Positions 24,633-31,999 of a stretch of 64,000 bases of DNA are shown here, piece after piece (the first letter of the stretch is position 1; each line of letters begins with the position of its first letter). Source of the DNA: Hominiventricola aquisgranensis (lineage in GTDB: Bacteria; Bacillota; Clostridia; Lachnospirales; Lachnospiraceae); NCBI RefSeq assembly GCF_040096225.1, contig NZ_JBBMFC010000009.1, positions 1 to 64,000 of the forward strand, given 5' to 3'. Both the position numbers and the translations under genes were made by a program. Below the pieces are notes generated by a model that made no database searches, was not told the origin of the DNA, and saw only the letters and a list, made by a program, of their open reading frames with translations.

Positions 24633-26198
24633 TCATTTCAACCAGTTATCTTTTTTTCTTCTCTTCCGACTCTTATAACGTTTTCGATTTGCATTGGAGA
24701 AGGAATTGCGGTCAGCCCGCTTCCGTCTCCAGCGGGTAAGAAAACTCATGTCAAAATGATAAGCTTTGCTAAGTTTCTTAAATAATACGAACAGCAGAAG
24801 TAAAGCGGCAACACTGGAAACTATATAGATCAGGATTCGAAGATTGATCTTGATCAGCCGTGTGGATGGTTTTGCTTCAGCCTGTGCCTGTTCTTCGTCT
24901 TCCTCACCGGTCTTCTGGAACTGGAAATCCTGAACAGCAGGTTCTGCCAGTGTCAGATCTGTAGATCCGATAGTCTGACCATCGAACTGATAGCGAAGGA
25001 CAGCGACCACATCAGAATCCGGAGAATCCACAAACTCCAGGCTTGGAGATGCAGCAGAAAAATCAACACTGTTAGGAAGGACTACATACCCATCTGTATC
25101 CATCTCGATCATCGGAGTGGTGCTTCCGAAGATGGAGGTGCCTGTGTCAAAGAGCTGTCCCTGTCCGATGGAGAAGTTGGCTTCATTTTCTGAAATATTT
25201 ACTTTCTGAAAATTCTCCGTAGCATAATTCAGAAGATTGGTCGTATCGGGGTAAATGGGAACACCTTTTTCGCCGGTTCCCTGACTCTTCATAGTGACCA
25301 CGATCAGATCCATGCCGTTTCGGGTGGCGCAGGTGACAAGGGTGTTCAACGCTGCCTCTGTGTAACCAGTCTTACCGGCAAATACCGTATCATCCAGATA
25401 TTTGGAGGTTTTGTAGCCGGAGATCATATAATGATGATTATTCATCAACAGTTCTTCAGACTTCTTGTTGGTGGCACGTAAGACATAACGGGAAGTGCCG
25501 CTGATCTTACGAAATTCTTCGTGACTGACAGCTGCCCGTGTGATCAGTGCCATATCATGGGCAGATGTGTAATGTTCTTCATTTGGCAGACCACTGGGAT
25601 TGACAAAATGCGTGTTGGTGCAGCCAAGCTCAGCAGCACGCTGATTCATAAGGTCTGCAAATGCTTCGGTGGAACCGGAGATGTGCTCAGCAATGGCATT
25701 GGCACACTCGTTAGCGGATTCAAGCATGATAGCATAAAGACATTCTTCAACCGTAAGCACCTCATCTTCATCACGGGCAATGCTGCTGCTTCCATAATCA
25801 ATGGAATAGACCGCATTGTGAGAAAAGGTGACTTCTTCATCCATGTCACAGTTCTCCAGTGCCAGCAGAACAGTCATGATCTTGGTGATACTTGCCGGGT
25901 AATGTTGTTCATCAATGGCTTTGGAATACAGGATCGTTCCGGTGGATGCTTCCATGACAATGGCGGATTCAGCATAGACCTGTGGACCGGCTGGCCAGTT
26001 CTCCCATGAGTTGGATTCTATTTCCTTGTTGTAGCGTTCGTCAATCGCGGCCTGAAGTGCTGCAGCTGCGGCAAGCTCTGCCTGTGTCGGCTGCCGCCGT
26101 TTGGTTGTTTTTTTTGCATCTACCGGCATGGCGAACAGGGTGCTTGCACAGAGCACAGATGCCAGAAGGGATACAGCAAATCTATTAAAAAATTTCAT
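24633..26198 (-). CDS. D-alanyl-D-alanine carboxypeptidase (class A-type PBP, DacF-like)
   Basis: 521 residues. Signal peptide at the N-terminus (LLASVLCASTLFAMPVDA), then the three S11 peptidase motifs: S103-ITK (PASITKIMT), S161-AN (ESANECANA) and K276-TG (AGKTGYT). It trims the terminal D-Ala from peptidoglycan pentapeptides on the outer surface. It is longer than typical DacA/DacF (~390): after the beta-rich domain there is a Glu/Gln-rich linker, a hydrophobic helix (LIYIVSSVAALLLLFVLF) and a strongly basic tail (RKRYKSRKRRKKDN). Anchoring is therefore a true C-terminal membrane helix with a cationic cytoplasmic tail, not the usual amphipathic helix. Confidence 0.9.
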   Translation of the reverse strand: MKFFNRFAVSLLASVLCASTLFAMPVDAKKTTKRRQPTQAELAAAAALQAAIDERYNKEIESNSWENWPAGPQVYAESAIVMEASTGTILYSKAIDEQHYPASITKIMTVLLALENCDMDEEVTFSHNAVYSIDYGSSSIARDEDEVLTVEECLYAIMLESANECANAIAEHISGSTEAFADLMNQRAAELGCTNTHFVNPSGLPNEEHYTSAHDMALITRAAVSHEEFRKISGTSRYVLRATNKKSEELLMNNHHYMISGYKTSKYLDDTVFAGKTGYTEAALNTLVTCATRNGMDLIVVTMKSQGTGEKGVPIYPDTTNLLNYATENFQKVNISENEANFSIGQGQLFDTGTSIFGSTTPMIEMDTDGYVVLPNSVDFSAASPSLEFVDSPDSDVVAVLRYQFDGQTIGSTDLTLAEPAVQDFQFQKTGEEDEEQAQAEAKPSTRLIKINLRILIYIVSSVAALLLLFVLFKKLSKAYHFDMSFLTRWRRKRADRNSFSNANRKRYKSRKRRKKDNWLK

Positions 26199-26420
26199 GT
26201 GTTACCTCGTTATATTTTTATTTGACGATGCAGAGATATTTACAAAACACACCTGTGAGGCTTGCAAAACTCTGAATCATTCAATATTATAGTTGATTTA
26301 CATAAGCTGTGCAAGGGAACAGTGGAAAAGTTCACAATTTAATAAGAAACTGAAAAAATTATGGTTTTACAGACTTCTATTGATAAAAAATGAAAATCAG
26401 GCCTACTTCTGCAGTCAGTA

Positions 26421-27518
26421 TTGATCGGTGGTGGCTATGCAACAGGACGTGAGATCGTATCTTACGGAGCAAAATACGGAGCGAAAGGATGGATCGCCGG
26501 AATTGGAATCATGATCGGTTTTGCGATCCTGGCAGTACTTACTTTTGAAGTGGCAAGAGTCTATAAGACTTACGATTATAAGAGTATGATCAAGGTACTG
26601 ATCGGACCGCTGTGGCCGTTATTTGACGTGGTGTATATTTTGTGTATGATCCTTGTCATTTCGATCATGGCTTCAGCCAGTGGTTTGATCGTAGAGCAGA
26701 CTACAGGCTTGAACTACTGGGCTGGCGTTGTGCTCCTTGTAGCGATAACTGGTGGATTGATCTTTTTTGGTGATTCTATCATTGAACGTTTTGAAACCTG
26801 GGGAACCGTCGTTCTTTATGTTGGCTATATCGTATTCAGTGGCATGGTCATTATGAATGGTTACAAAAATATCGGCCAGGTGTTGACTACTGGTGATATG
26901 AGTTATACCGGCGAGACTGGAATCCTTCCTGTTTTGTGGACAGGTGTGATCTATGTAGCATATAACCTGGTGGTATATCCGCCATCCATGTTTTCTCTGA
27001 AGAGACAGAAGACCAGAAAAGAAGGCGTTGTCAGCGGACTGATCGCCGGACTTCTGATGACGATTCCGTGGTTTTTGACCTATTTTGCAATGATGAGTTT
27101 TTATCCGGATGCTGAGGTGCTTGGAGCAGAGATCCCGTGGCTTATCATGATCGGAAAAGTCGGCGCACCTGGATTTTTCTCCATTATCTTTGGTGTTGTT
27201 ATGGGCTGGACATTGATCGAGACATCTACTGGTGTGATCCATGCATTGCTTGGCCGTGTAAACGTAGAACTGGCAGAGTGCGGCAAAAAAGAAATGAACC
27301 GTAAATATCAGGCAATCGTGACAGTTCTGATCCTTGTGGCAGCCTGTGTCATGTCTAAATTTGGTATCATTGCATTGATCGAGAAAGGCTACACGGCACT
27401 GTCTTACGGATTTATGCTTTTGTATATGCTTCCGATCATTACCGTCGGCGTATATAAGATCCTGAAAAAAGATCCAATATTCAGAGCAGAAAAAGAGCCG
27501 GAGCTGGTAGAGATCTAA
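26421..27518 (+). CDS. YkvI-like membrane protein with damaged or unusual 5' end
   Basis: About 365 residues with ~10 hydrophobic helices; VLIGGGYATGREIVSYGAKY at the start is the conserved first-helix signature of the YkvI-type (APC superfamily-like) proteins. The open frame has only a TTG at 26421. In the same frame upstream lie KSGLLLQS, a TGA (26391-26393), and an ATG at 26361 (MVLQTSIDKK). In the next frame ATG 26390 would read through if one A of the AAAA run at 26393-26396 were removed, giving MKSGLLLQSVLIGGGYATG. So there is either a nonsense codon, a one-base insertion (or sequencing error), or initiation at TTG. The rest is intact. Transport substrate is unknown. Confidence 0.75.
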   Translation: MIGGGYATGREIVSYGAKYGAKGWIAGIGIMIGFAILAVLTFEVARVYKTYDYKSMIKVLIGPLWPLFDVVYILCMILVISIMASASGLIVEQTTGLNYWAGVVLLVAITGGLIFFGDSIIERFETWGTVVLYVGYIVFSGMVIMNGYKNIGQVLTTGDMSYTGETGILPVLWTGVIYVAYNLVVYPPSMFSLKRQKTRKEGVVSGLIAGLLMTIPWFLTYFAMMSFYPDAEVLGAEIPWLIMIGKVGAPGFFSIIFGVVMGWTLIETSTGVIHALLGRVNVELAECGKKEMNRKYQAIVTVLILVAACVMSKFGIIALIEKGYTALSYGFMLLYMLPIITVGVYKILKKDPIFRAEKEPELVEI

Positions 27519-27527
27519 AAGTGAATA

Positions 27528-27636
27528 TTGCAAAAGAAAAATGCATATGCTATAATGCCGATAGGCTAAGAGATATTACCAGTCCACGACTGGCAAGCAA
27601 ACGAAAACCCCCGGATGGCGTTCCGGGGGTTTTCTA
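27528..27636 (+). ncRNA. Candidate type I antitoxin RNA (RNA II-like) with own promoter and terminator
   Basis: Promoter TTGCAA (27528-27533), 17-nt spacer, TATAAT (27551-27556), so transcription should begin near 27563. The ~70-nt RNA has TAAGAGATATTAC near its 5' end (27567-27579), a small hairpin CCAGTC-CAC-GACTGG (27579-27593), and ends at the terminator AAAACCCCCGGA / TCCGGGGGTTTT (27604-27615, 27622-27633). The 13-mer recurs in direct orientation at 27745-27757, inside the first codons of a peptide gene on the opposite strand. The RNA is therefore complementary to the toxin mRNA next to its start codon. This is the geometry of Fst/par-type antitoxin RNAs. The RNA is inferred, not shown. 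Confidence 0.65.
27604..27633. terminator. Shared bidirectional terminator of the toxin-antitoxin pair
   Basis: Perfect 12-bp arms AAAACCCCCGGA / TCCGGGGGTTTT with T tracts on both strands. It can end the plus-strand antisense RNA and the convergent toxin mRNA. Confidence 0.8.
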
Positions 27637-27679
27637 TTCCGTTTTGGTATGGTGGTTTAAGCCATAGGTTGGTTACCGG

Positions 27680-27766
27680 CTATTTGTTGTTGTCCAACCA
27701 TTTGCAGATGAGATGGCTAATCACGCCTGCCGTGACAGCAACAATAAGAGATATTACTATTTCCAC
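27680..27766 (-). CDS. Fst-like 28-residue hydrophobic toxin peptide
   Basis: A 28-residue peptide beginning MEIVISLIVAVTAGV, then ISHLICKWLDNNK: one hydrophobic helix followed by W-L-D and a polar tail, the plan of Fst/Ldr-type membrane toxins (Fst has a similar helix then a Leu-Asp-Glu-Glu end). Start is GTG 27764-27766 with AAGGGAGG 8 nt upstream; an in-frame GTG lies 9 nt earlier. Codons 3-8 contain the 13-nt segment repeated in the convergent antisense RNA. Such peptides insert in the membrane and collapse potential when the antisense RNA is lost. Too short for routine gene finders; membership of the Fst superfamily is inferred from the peptide and the locus layout. Confidence 0.65.
   Translation of the reverse strand: MEIVISLIVAVTAGVISHLICKWLDNNK
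27745..27757 (+). repeat. 13-nt direct repeat linking toxin mRNA and antisense RNA
   Basis: TAAGAGATATTAC, exact copy of 27567-27579. Because one copy is in the plus-strand RNA and the other is read on the minus strand, the two RNAs are complementary here. Confidence 0.85.
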
Positions 27767-27908
27767 AACTAGCACCTCCCTTCTGTACCAGTATAGGAGG
27801 CGGTAACATATAAATCATATCATATGGGAAAAGTTTTAGCTACTGATTTCTAAACTATCAGTAAAGAAATTTATCTGTTTTTTCATCTATACTCTGATAC
27901 TTTTAGCA

Positions 27909-27982
27909 TTGACAATTAAAAAATCCTTCGTATAATGCTGATTAGAGCGAGACGCATCTGTCTTGTGGCAGATGCGTTTTTT
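27909..27982 (+). promoter_or_regulatory. Promoter followed at once by a terminator, ahead of the thiamine-binding gene
   Basis: TTGACA (27909-27914), 16-nt spacer, TATAAT (27931-27936), then ACGCATCTG / CAGATGCGT (27952-27960, 27969-27977) and a T run. The predicted start site is only ~10 nt before the stem, so most transcripts would end at ~40 nt unless antiterminated. There is no room for an aptamer before the stem. Confidence 0.6.
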
Positions 27983-28005
27983 ATAATTTTAAGGAGGAGA
28001 AGATA

Positions 28006-28305
28006 ATGAACGCAAGCGTAGCAATTCAGGTACTGCCCACCGTAACAGATGACGAGGAAGTGATTCGTATCGTAGATGCGGTGATCGATTATATTAAATC
28101 CACAGGACTTTTTTATTATGTAGGACCATGTGAGACCTCCATCGAAGGTGACTATGATCAGTTGATGGAGATCGTGAAGAACTGCCAGCTGGTTGCCGCG
28201 AAGGCAGGTTGTCCGGCGATGAATACTTATGTGAAGATTTCCTATAGACCGGAAGGGGAAGTGCTGACCATCGACAAAAAAGTGACCAAACATCATCAGA
28301 AATAA
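28006..28305 (+). CDS. Thiamine-binding protein, MTH1187/YkoF-like
   Basis: 99 residues, one ferredoxin-like domain: ASVAIQVLPTVTDDEEVIRI, VDAVIDYIKSTGLFYYVGPC-ETSIEGDYDQLM and a C-terminal VKISYRPEGEVLTIDKK. This matches the MTH1187/thiamin- or hydroxymethylpyrimidine-binding family (cytosolic). AAGGAGG lies 9 nt before ATG. Relatives are often next to thiamine ABC transporters, but no transporter is adjacent here. A promoter-terminator leader precedes it. Confidence 0.8.
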   Translation: MNASVAIQVLPTVTDDEEVIRIVDAVIDYIKSTGLFYYVGPCETSIEGDYDQLMEIVKNCQLVAAKAGCPAMNTYVKISYRPEGEVLTIDKKVTKHHQK

Positions 28306-28375
28306 ATGTTAAAAAATCCCCGGAATATCAGTGAAAGCCTTGACAAATGCTGTCAACCGCACTTATAATTGCACT

Positions 28376-28646
28376 TGTGTAAACGGCTATGACGAAGACA
28401 GTAGGAACCACTGGAAATGCGCAGCGAACCGGGATGGGTGTGAGCCCGGTGAGAGTACAGGGATTTCCGAAGATCACTTCCGAGCCTCGGGCTGAAGAGG
28501 AGTTTCTTCTATATTATATAGGAAGAAGAAAGTAGGCTTCGACGGTATTCCCTCCGTTATCGGGAACGCATATGACAGTATGTTGTAAGAGGTGGTTTAT
28601 AAACGGGCTATTAGGCTCCGTCCTGTTGCAGGGACGGGGCTTTTTT
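28376..28646 (+). ncRNA. T-box leader (isoleucine-specific) of ileS
   Basis: A cis-regulatory RNA that senses uncharged tRNA-Ile and allows transcription into ileS. Promoter TTGACA (28340-28345), 18-nt spacer, TATAAT (28364-28369). Stem I has the k-turn-like TATGACGAAGACAGTAGG, a distal GGGTGTGAGCCC arm, and a specifier loop CCGAAGATCACTTCC whose codon ATC (28473-28475) means isoleucine. The T-box sequence AAGAGGTGG contains the bulge TGGT (28593-28596), complementary to the ACCA end of tRNA-Ile. The terminator stem GCTCCGTCC / GGGACGGGGC with six T ends at 28646. Every specificity element fits ileS. Confidence 0.92.
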
Positions 28647-28765
28647 GTATAGCAGGAAAAGATATTCCCTGCTATACAAAAAAGCCGCGGGATGCGACCC
28701 GTGCGGAGTTGAATATGCACTTACGTGCCCGCACGGGCGCGCAGAGAGTCACAAAGTGACTCTCT
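28641..28765 (+). repeat. Hairpin-rich spacer between T-box and ileS
   Basis: Three further stems follow the T-box terminator: TTTTTTGTATAGCAGG / CCTGCTATACAAAAAA (28641-28684), CCCGTGCGG / CCGCACGGG (28698-28737) and AGAGAGTCAC / GTGACTCTCT (28743-28765, loop AAA). They are not part of a canonical T-box and resemble an inserted palindromic element. Confidence 0.55.
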
Positions 28766-28824
28766 GATATATATTTTACAACGAAACAGATGTCATAACA
28801 TAGGAATAAGGAGGTAACAAAAGC

Positions 28825-31800
28825 ATGTACAGCAAAGTAAACACCGACATGAACTTTGTAGAGCGCGAAAAAGAAGTTGAAGAGTTCTGGAAAGAAGACA
28901 ACACATTTAAGAAAAGTATGGAGCAGAGAGAAGGCTGCCCGACATATACCTTTTATGACGGACCGCCTACCGCAAATGGTAAGCCGCACATCGGTCATGT
29001 GCTGACCCGTGTTATCAAGGATATGATTCCGAGATACCGTACCATGAAAGGCTACTATGTTCCGAGAAAAGCAGGCTGGGATACCCACGGACTGCCGGTA
29101 GAGCTGGAGGTTGAGAAGCTTCTGGGTCTGGATGGAAAAGAGCAGATCGAGCAGTATGGTCTGGATCCGTTCATCACCAAATGTAAAGAGAGTGTCTGGA
29201 AATACAAGGGAATGTGGGAGGATTTCTCCGGTACCGTTGGTTTCTGGGCTGATATGGATAATCCGTATGTTACCTATGATGACAACTTCATCGAGTCCGA
29301 GTGGTGGGCACTGAAGACGATCTGGGACAAAGGACTCCTGTACAAAGGATTCAAGATCGTTCCGTACTGCCCGCGTTGTGGAACTCCTCTGTCTTCCCAT
29401 GAGGTGGCACAGGGATACAAAGATGTAAAAGAGCGTTCCGCAGTGGTACGTTTCAAAGTAAAAGGTGAGGATGCATATATCCTGGCATGGACCACTACAC
29501 CGTGGACTCTGCCGTCCAACGTGGCACTTTGTGTAAACCCGAACGAGGAGTATGCAAAAGTAAAAGCTGCTGACGGATATGTATATTATATGGCATCCGC
29601 ACTTCTGGATACCGTACTTGGCAAACTGGCAAAAGACGGTGAGGCTGCTTACGAAGTACTGGAGACCTACAAAGGTAAGGATCTGGAAGGCAAAGAATAT
29701 GAGGCACTGTATCAGTGTGCAGCAGATCTGGCTGCAAAGCAGCACAAGAAAGGTCATTATGTAGTATGTGATACCTACGTAACTCTGACCGATGGTACTG
29801 GTGTTGTTCATATTGCTCCGGCATTTGGTGAAGACGATGCTCAGGTTGGCCGTAAATATGATCTTCCGTTTGTACAGTTCGTAGATGAAAAAGGTGATAT
29901 GACAAAAGAGACTCCGTTTGCAGGTCTGTTTGTAAAGAAAGCAGATCCGGAGGTGCTCAAAGATCTGGATGCAAAGGGACTTCTGTTCGATGCGCCAAAA
30001 TTTGAGCATAGCTATCCGCACTGCTGGAGATGTGATACTCCGCTGATCTACTATGCACGTGAATCCTGGTTCATCAAGATGACGGCAGTGCGTGATGATC
30101 TGGTACGCAATAACGAGACTGTAAACTGGATCCCGCAGAGCATTGGTAAAGGTCGGTTTGGAAACTGGCTGGAGAACATTCAGGACTGGGGTGTATCCCG
30201 TAACCGTTACTGGGGAACTCCGCTGAACGTATGGCAGTGTGAAGACTGCGGACATCAGGAAGCAATTGGTTCCCGTGAGCAGTTAAAAGAGCTGAGCGGC
30301 AATGAGAAAGCTCTGACTGTTGAGCTTCATCGTCCGTACATTGATGAGATCACTTGCACCTGCCCGAAGTGTGGCAAGACTATGAAGAGAGTACCGGAGG
30401 TTATCGACTGCTGGTTTGACTCAGGAGCAATGCCATTTGCTCAGCATCATTATCCGTTTGAGAACAAAGACCTGTTTGAGCAGCAGTTCCCTGCTCAGTT
30501 TATTTCCGAGGCTGTTGACCAGACCCGTGGATGGTTCTATTCTCTGATGGCAGAGTCTACCCTGCTCTTCAACAAGAGCCCGTATGAGAATGTTATCGTG
30601 CTCGGACATGTTCAGGATGAGAACGGTCAGAAGATGAGCAAATCCAAAGGAAATGCAGTAGATCCGTTTGATGCATTGCAGACCTACGGTGCTGATGCGA
30701 TCCGCTGGTACTTCTACATCAACAGTGCACCGTGGCTGCCGAACCGCTTCCATGGCAAAGCTGTACAGGAAGGTCAGAGAAAATTCATGGGTACCCTGTG
30801 GAATACCTATGCATTCTTTGTACTGTATGCAAATATTGATAATTTTGATGCAACCAAATATACCTTAGATAAAAAATCCCTGACGGTTATGGATCGTTGG
30901 ATCCTGTCCAAACTGAATTCTACCGTTGGAGCAGTTGATGACAACCTGGCAAATTACCGCATTCCGGAAGCCGCAAAAGCACTGCAGGAGTTTGTAGATG
31001 ATTTAAGTAACTGGTATGTAAGAAGAAGCCGTGAACGTTTCTGGGCAAAGGGAATGGAGCAGGATAAGATCAATGCTTATATGACTCTGTATACTGCGCT
31101 GGTAACCATCTGTAAAGCAGCAGCTCCGATGATCCCGTTCATGACAGAGGAGATCTACCGCAACCTGGTATGCAGCATCGATAAGACCGCTCCGGAGAGC
31201 ATCCATCTGTGTGACTTCCCGACAGTAGATGCTGAGATGATCGACAAAGATCTGGAGGCTTCTATGGAAGAGGTTCTGGATATCGTTGTTATGGGCCGTG
31301 CTGCAAGAAATACTGCTAACATCAAGAACCGTCAGCCAATCGGAACCATGTATGTACGTGCAGAGCGTCCGCTGGATGCAATGTTCCAGGAAGTTGTTGC
31401 AGATGAGCTGAATGTGAAGAATGTAGAGTTCAAAGAGGACTTAAGTGATTTCACCAGCTACACCTTCAAACCGCAGCTGAAGACTGTCGGACCGAAATAC
31501 GGAAAACTTCTCAATGGTATCCGTGCACACCTGGCTGAGATCAATGGCCGCGAGGCTATGAAAGAGCTGGACAACAGCGGAAGCCTGTCATTTGACATTG
31601 ACGGACAGAAAGTGGTATTATCAAAAGAGGATCTGCTCATTGATACCGCACAGATGGAGGGGTACGTGACAGAAGAAGACAGCACTGTGACAGTCGTTCT
31701 TGATACAAATCTGAGTGAGGAACTCATTGAGGAGGGATTTGTAAGAGAGATCATCAGTAAGATCCAGACCATGCGTAAAGAAGCTGGATTTGAAGTGATG

Positions 31801-31980
31801 GACAAGATCGTGGTATACAGCATGGGCAATCAGAAGATTGAAGGCTACATGAAGGAATACCGTGAGGAAATCTTAAGCGACGTTATGGCATCAGATATCC
31901 GTTTTGACGAGGTAAAAGGATATACAAAAGAGTGGAGCATCAATGGTGAATCCGTAACACTTGGAGTGGAAAAACAGTAA
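28825..31980 (+). CDS. ileS: Isoleucyl-tRNA synthetase
   Basis: 1051 residues, the length of the longer (IleS2-like/Clostridial) class. Class I motifs: HIGH in GKPHIGHVLTRV near residue 47-60 and KMSKS in GQKMSKSKGNAVDPFD near 600. The CP1 editing domain (AWTTTPWTLPSNVALCVNP, DGTGVVHIAPAFGEDDA) is present, as are zinc-type Cys pairs (CPRCG, CEDCG, CPKCG). It charges tRNA-Ile. Start has AAGGAGG 8 nt upstream. Controlled by the isoleucine T-box. Followed 19 bp later by glycogen phosphorylase. Confidence 0.97.
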   Translation: MYSKVNTDMNFVEREKEVEEFWKEDNTFKKSMEQREGCPTYTFYDGPPTANGKPHIGHVLTRVIKDMIPRYRTMKGYYVPRKAGWDTHGLPVELEVEKLLGLDGKEQIEQYGLDPFITKCKESVWKYKGMWEDFSGTVGFWADMDNPYVTYDDNFIESEWWALKTIWDKGLLYKGFKIVPYCPRCGTPLSSHEVAQGYKDVKERSAVVRFKVKGEDAYILAWTTTPWTLPSNVALCVNPNEEYAKVKAADGYVYYMASALLDTVLGKLAKDGEAAYEVLETYKGKDLEGKEYEALYQCAADLAAKQHKKGHYVVCDTYVTLTDGTGVVHIAPAFGEDDAQVGRKYDLPFVQFVDEKGDMTKETPFAGLFVKKADPEVLKDLDAKGLLFDAPKFEHSYPHCWRCDTPLIYYARESWFIKMTAVRDDLVRNNETVNWIPQSIGKGRFGNWLENIQDWGVSRNRYWGTPLNVWQCEDCGHQEAIGSREQLKELSGNEKALTVELHRPYIDEITCTCPKCGKTMKRVPEVIDCWFDSGAMPFAQHHYPFENKDLFEQQFPAQFISEAVDQTRGWFYSLMAESTLLFNKSPYENVIVLGHVQDENGQKMSKSKGNAVDPFDALQTYGADAIRWYFYINSAPWLPNRFHGKAVQEGQRKFMGTLWNTYAFFVLYANIDNFDATKYTLDKKSLTVMDRWILSKLNSTVGAVDDNLANYRIPEAAKALQEFVDDLSNWYVRRSRERFWAKGMEQDKINAYMTLYTALVTICKAAAPMIPFMTEEIYRNLVCSIDKTAPESIHLCDFPTVDAEMIDKDLEASMEEVLDIVVMGRAARNTANIKNRQPIGTMYVRAERPLDAMFQEVVADELNVKNVEFKEDLSDFTSYTFKPQLKTVGPKYGKLLNGIRAHLAEINGREAMKELDNSGSLSFDIDGQKVVLSKEDLLIDTAQMEGYVTEEDSTVTVVLDTNLSEELIEEGFVREIISKIQTMRKEAGFEVMDKIVVYSMGNQKIEGYMKEYREEILSDVMASDIRFDEVKGYTKEWSINGESVTLGVEKQ

Positions 31981-31999
31981 TTAACATGGGAGGCATAAC

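Noticed and set aside
28672..30255. 527-codon open frame antisense to ileS
   Set aside because: It mirrors the codon structure of ileS, has no ribosome site or family resemblance, and is Cys/Phe/Ile-rich in a way typical of antisense shadows.
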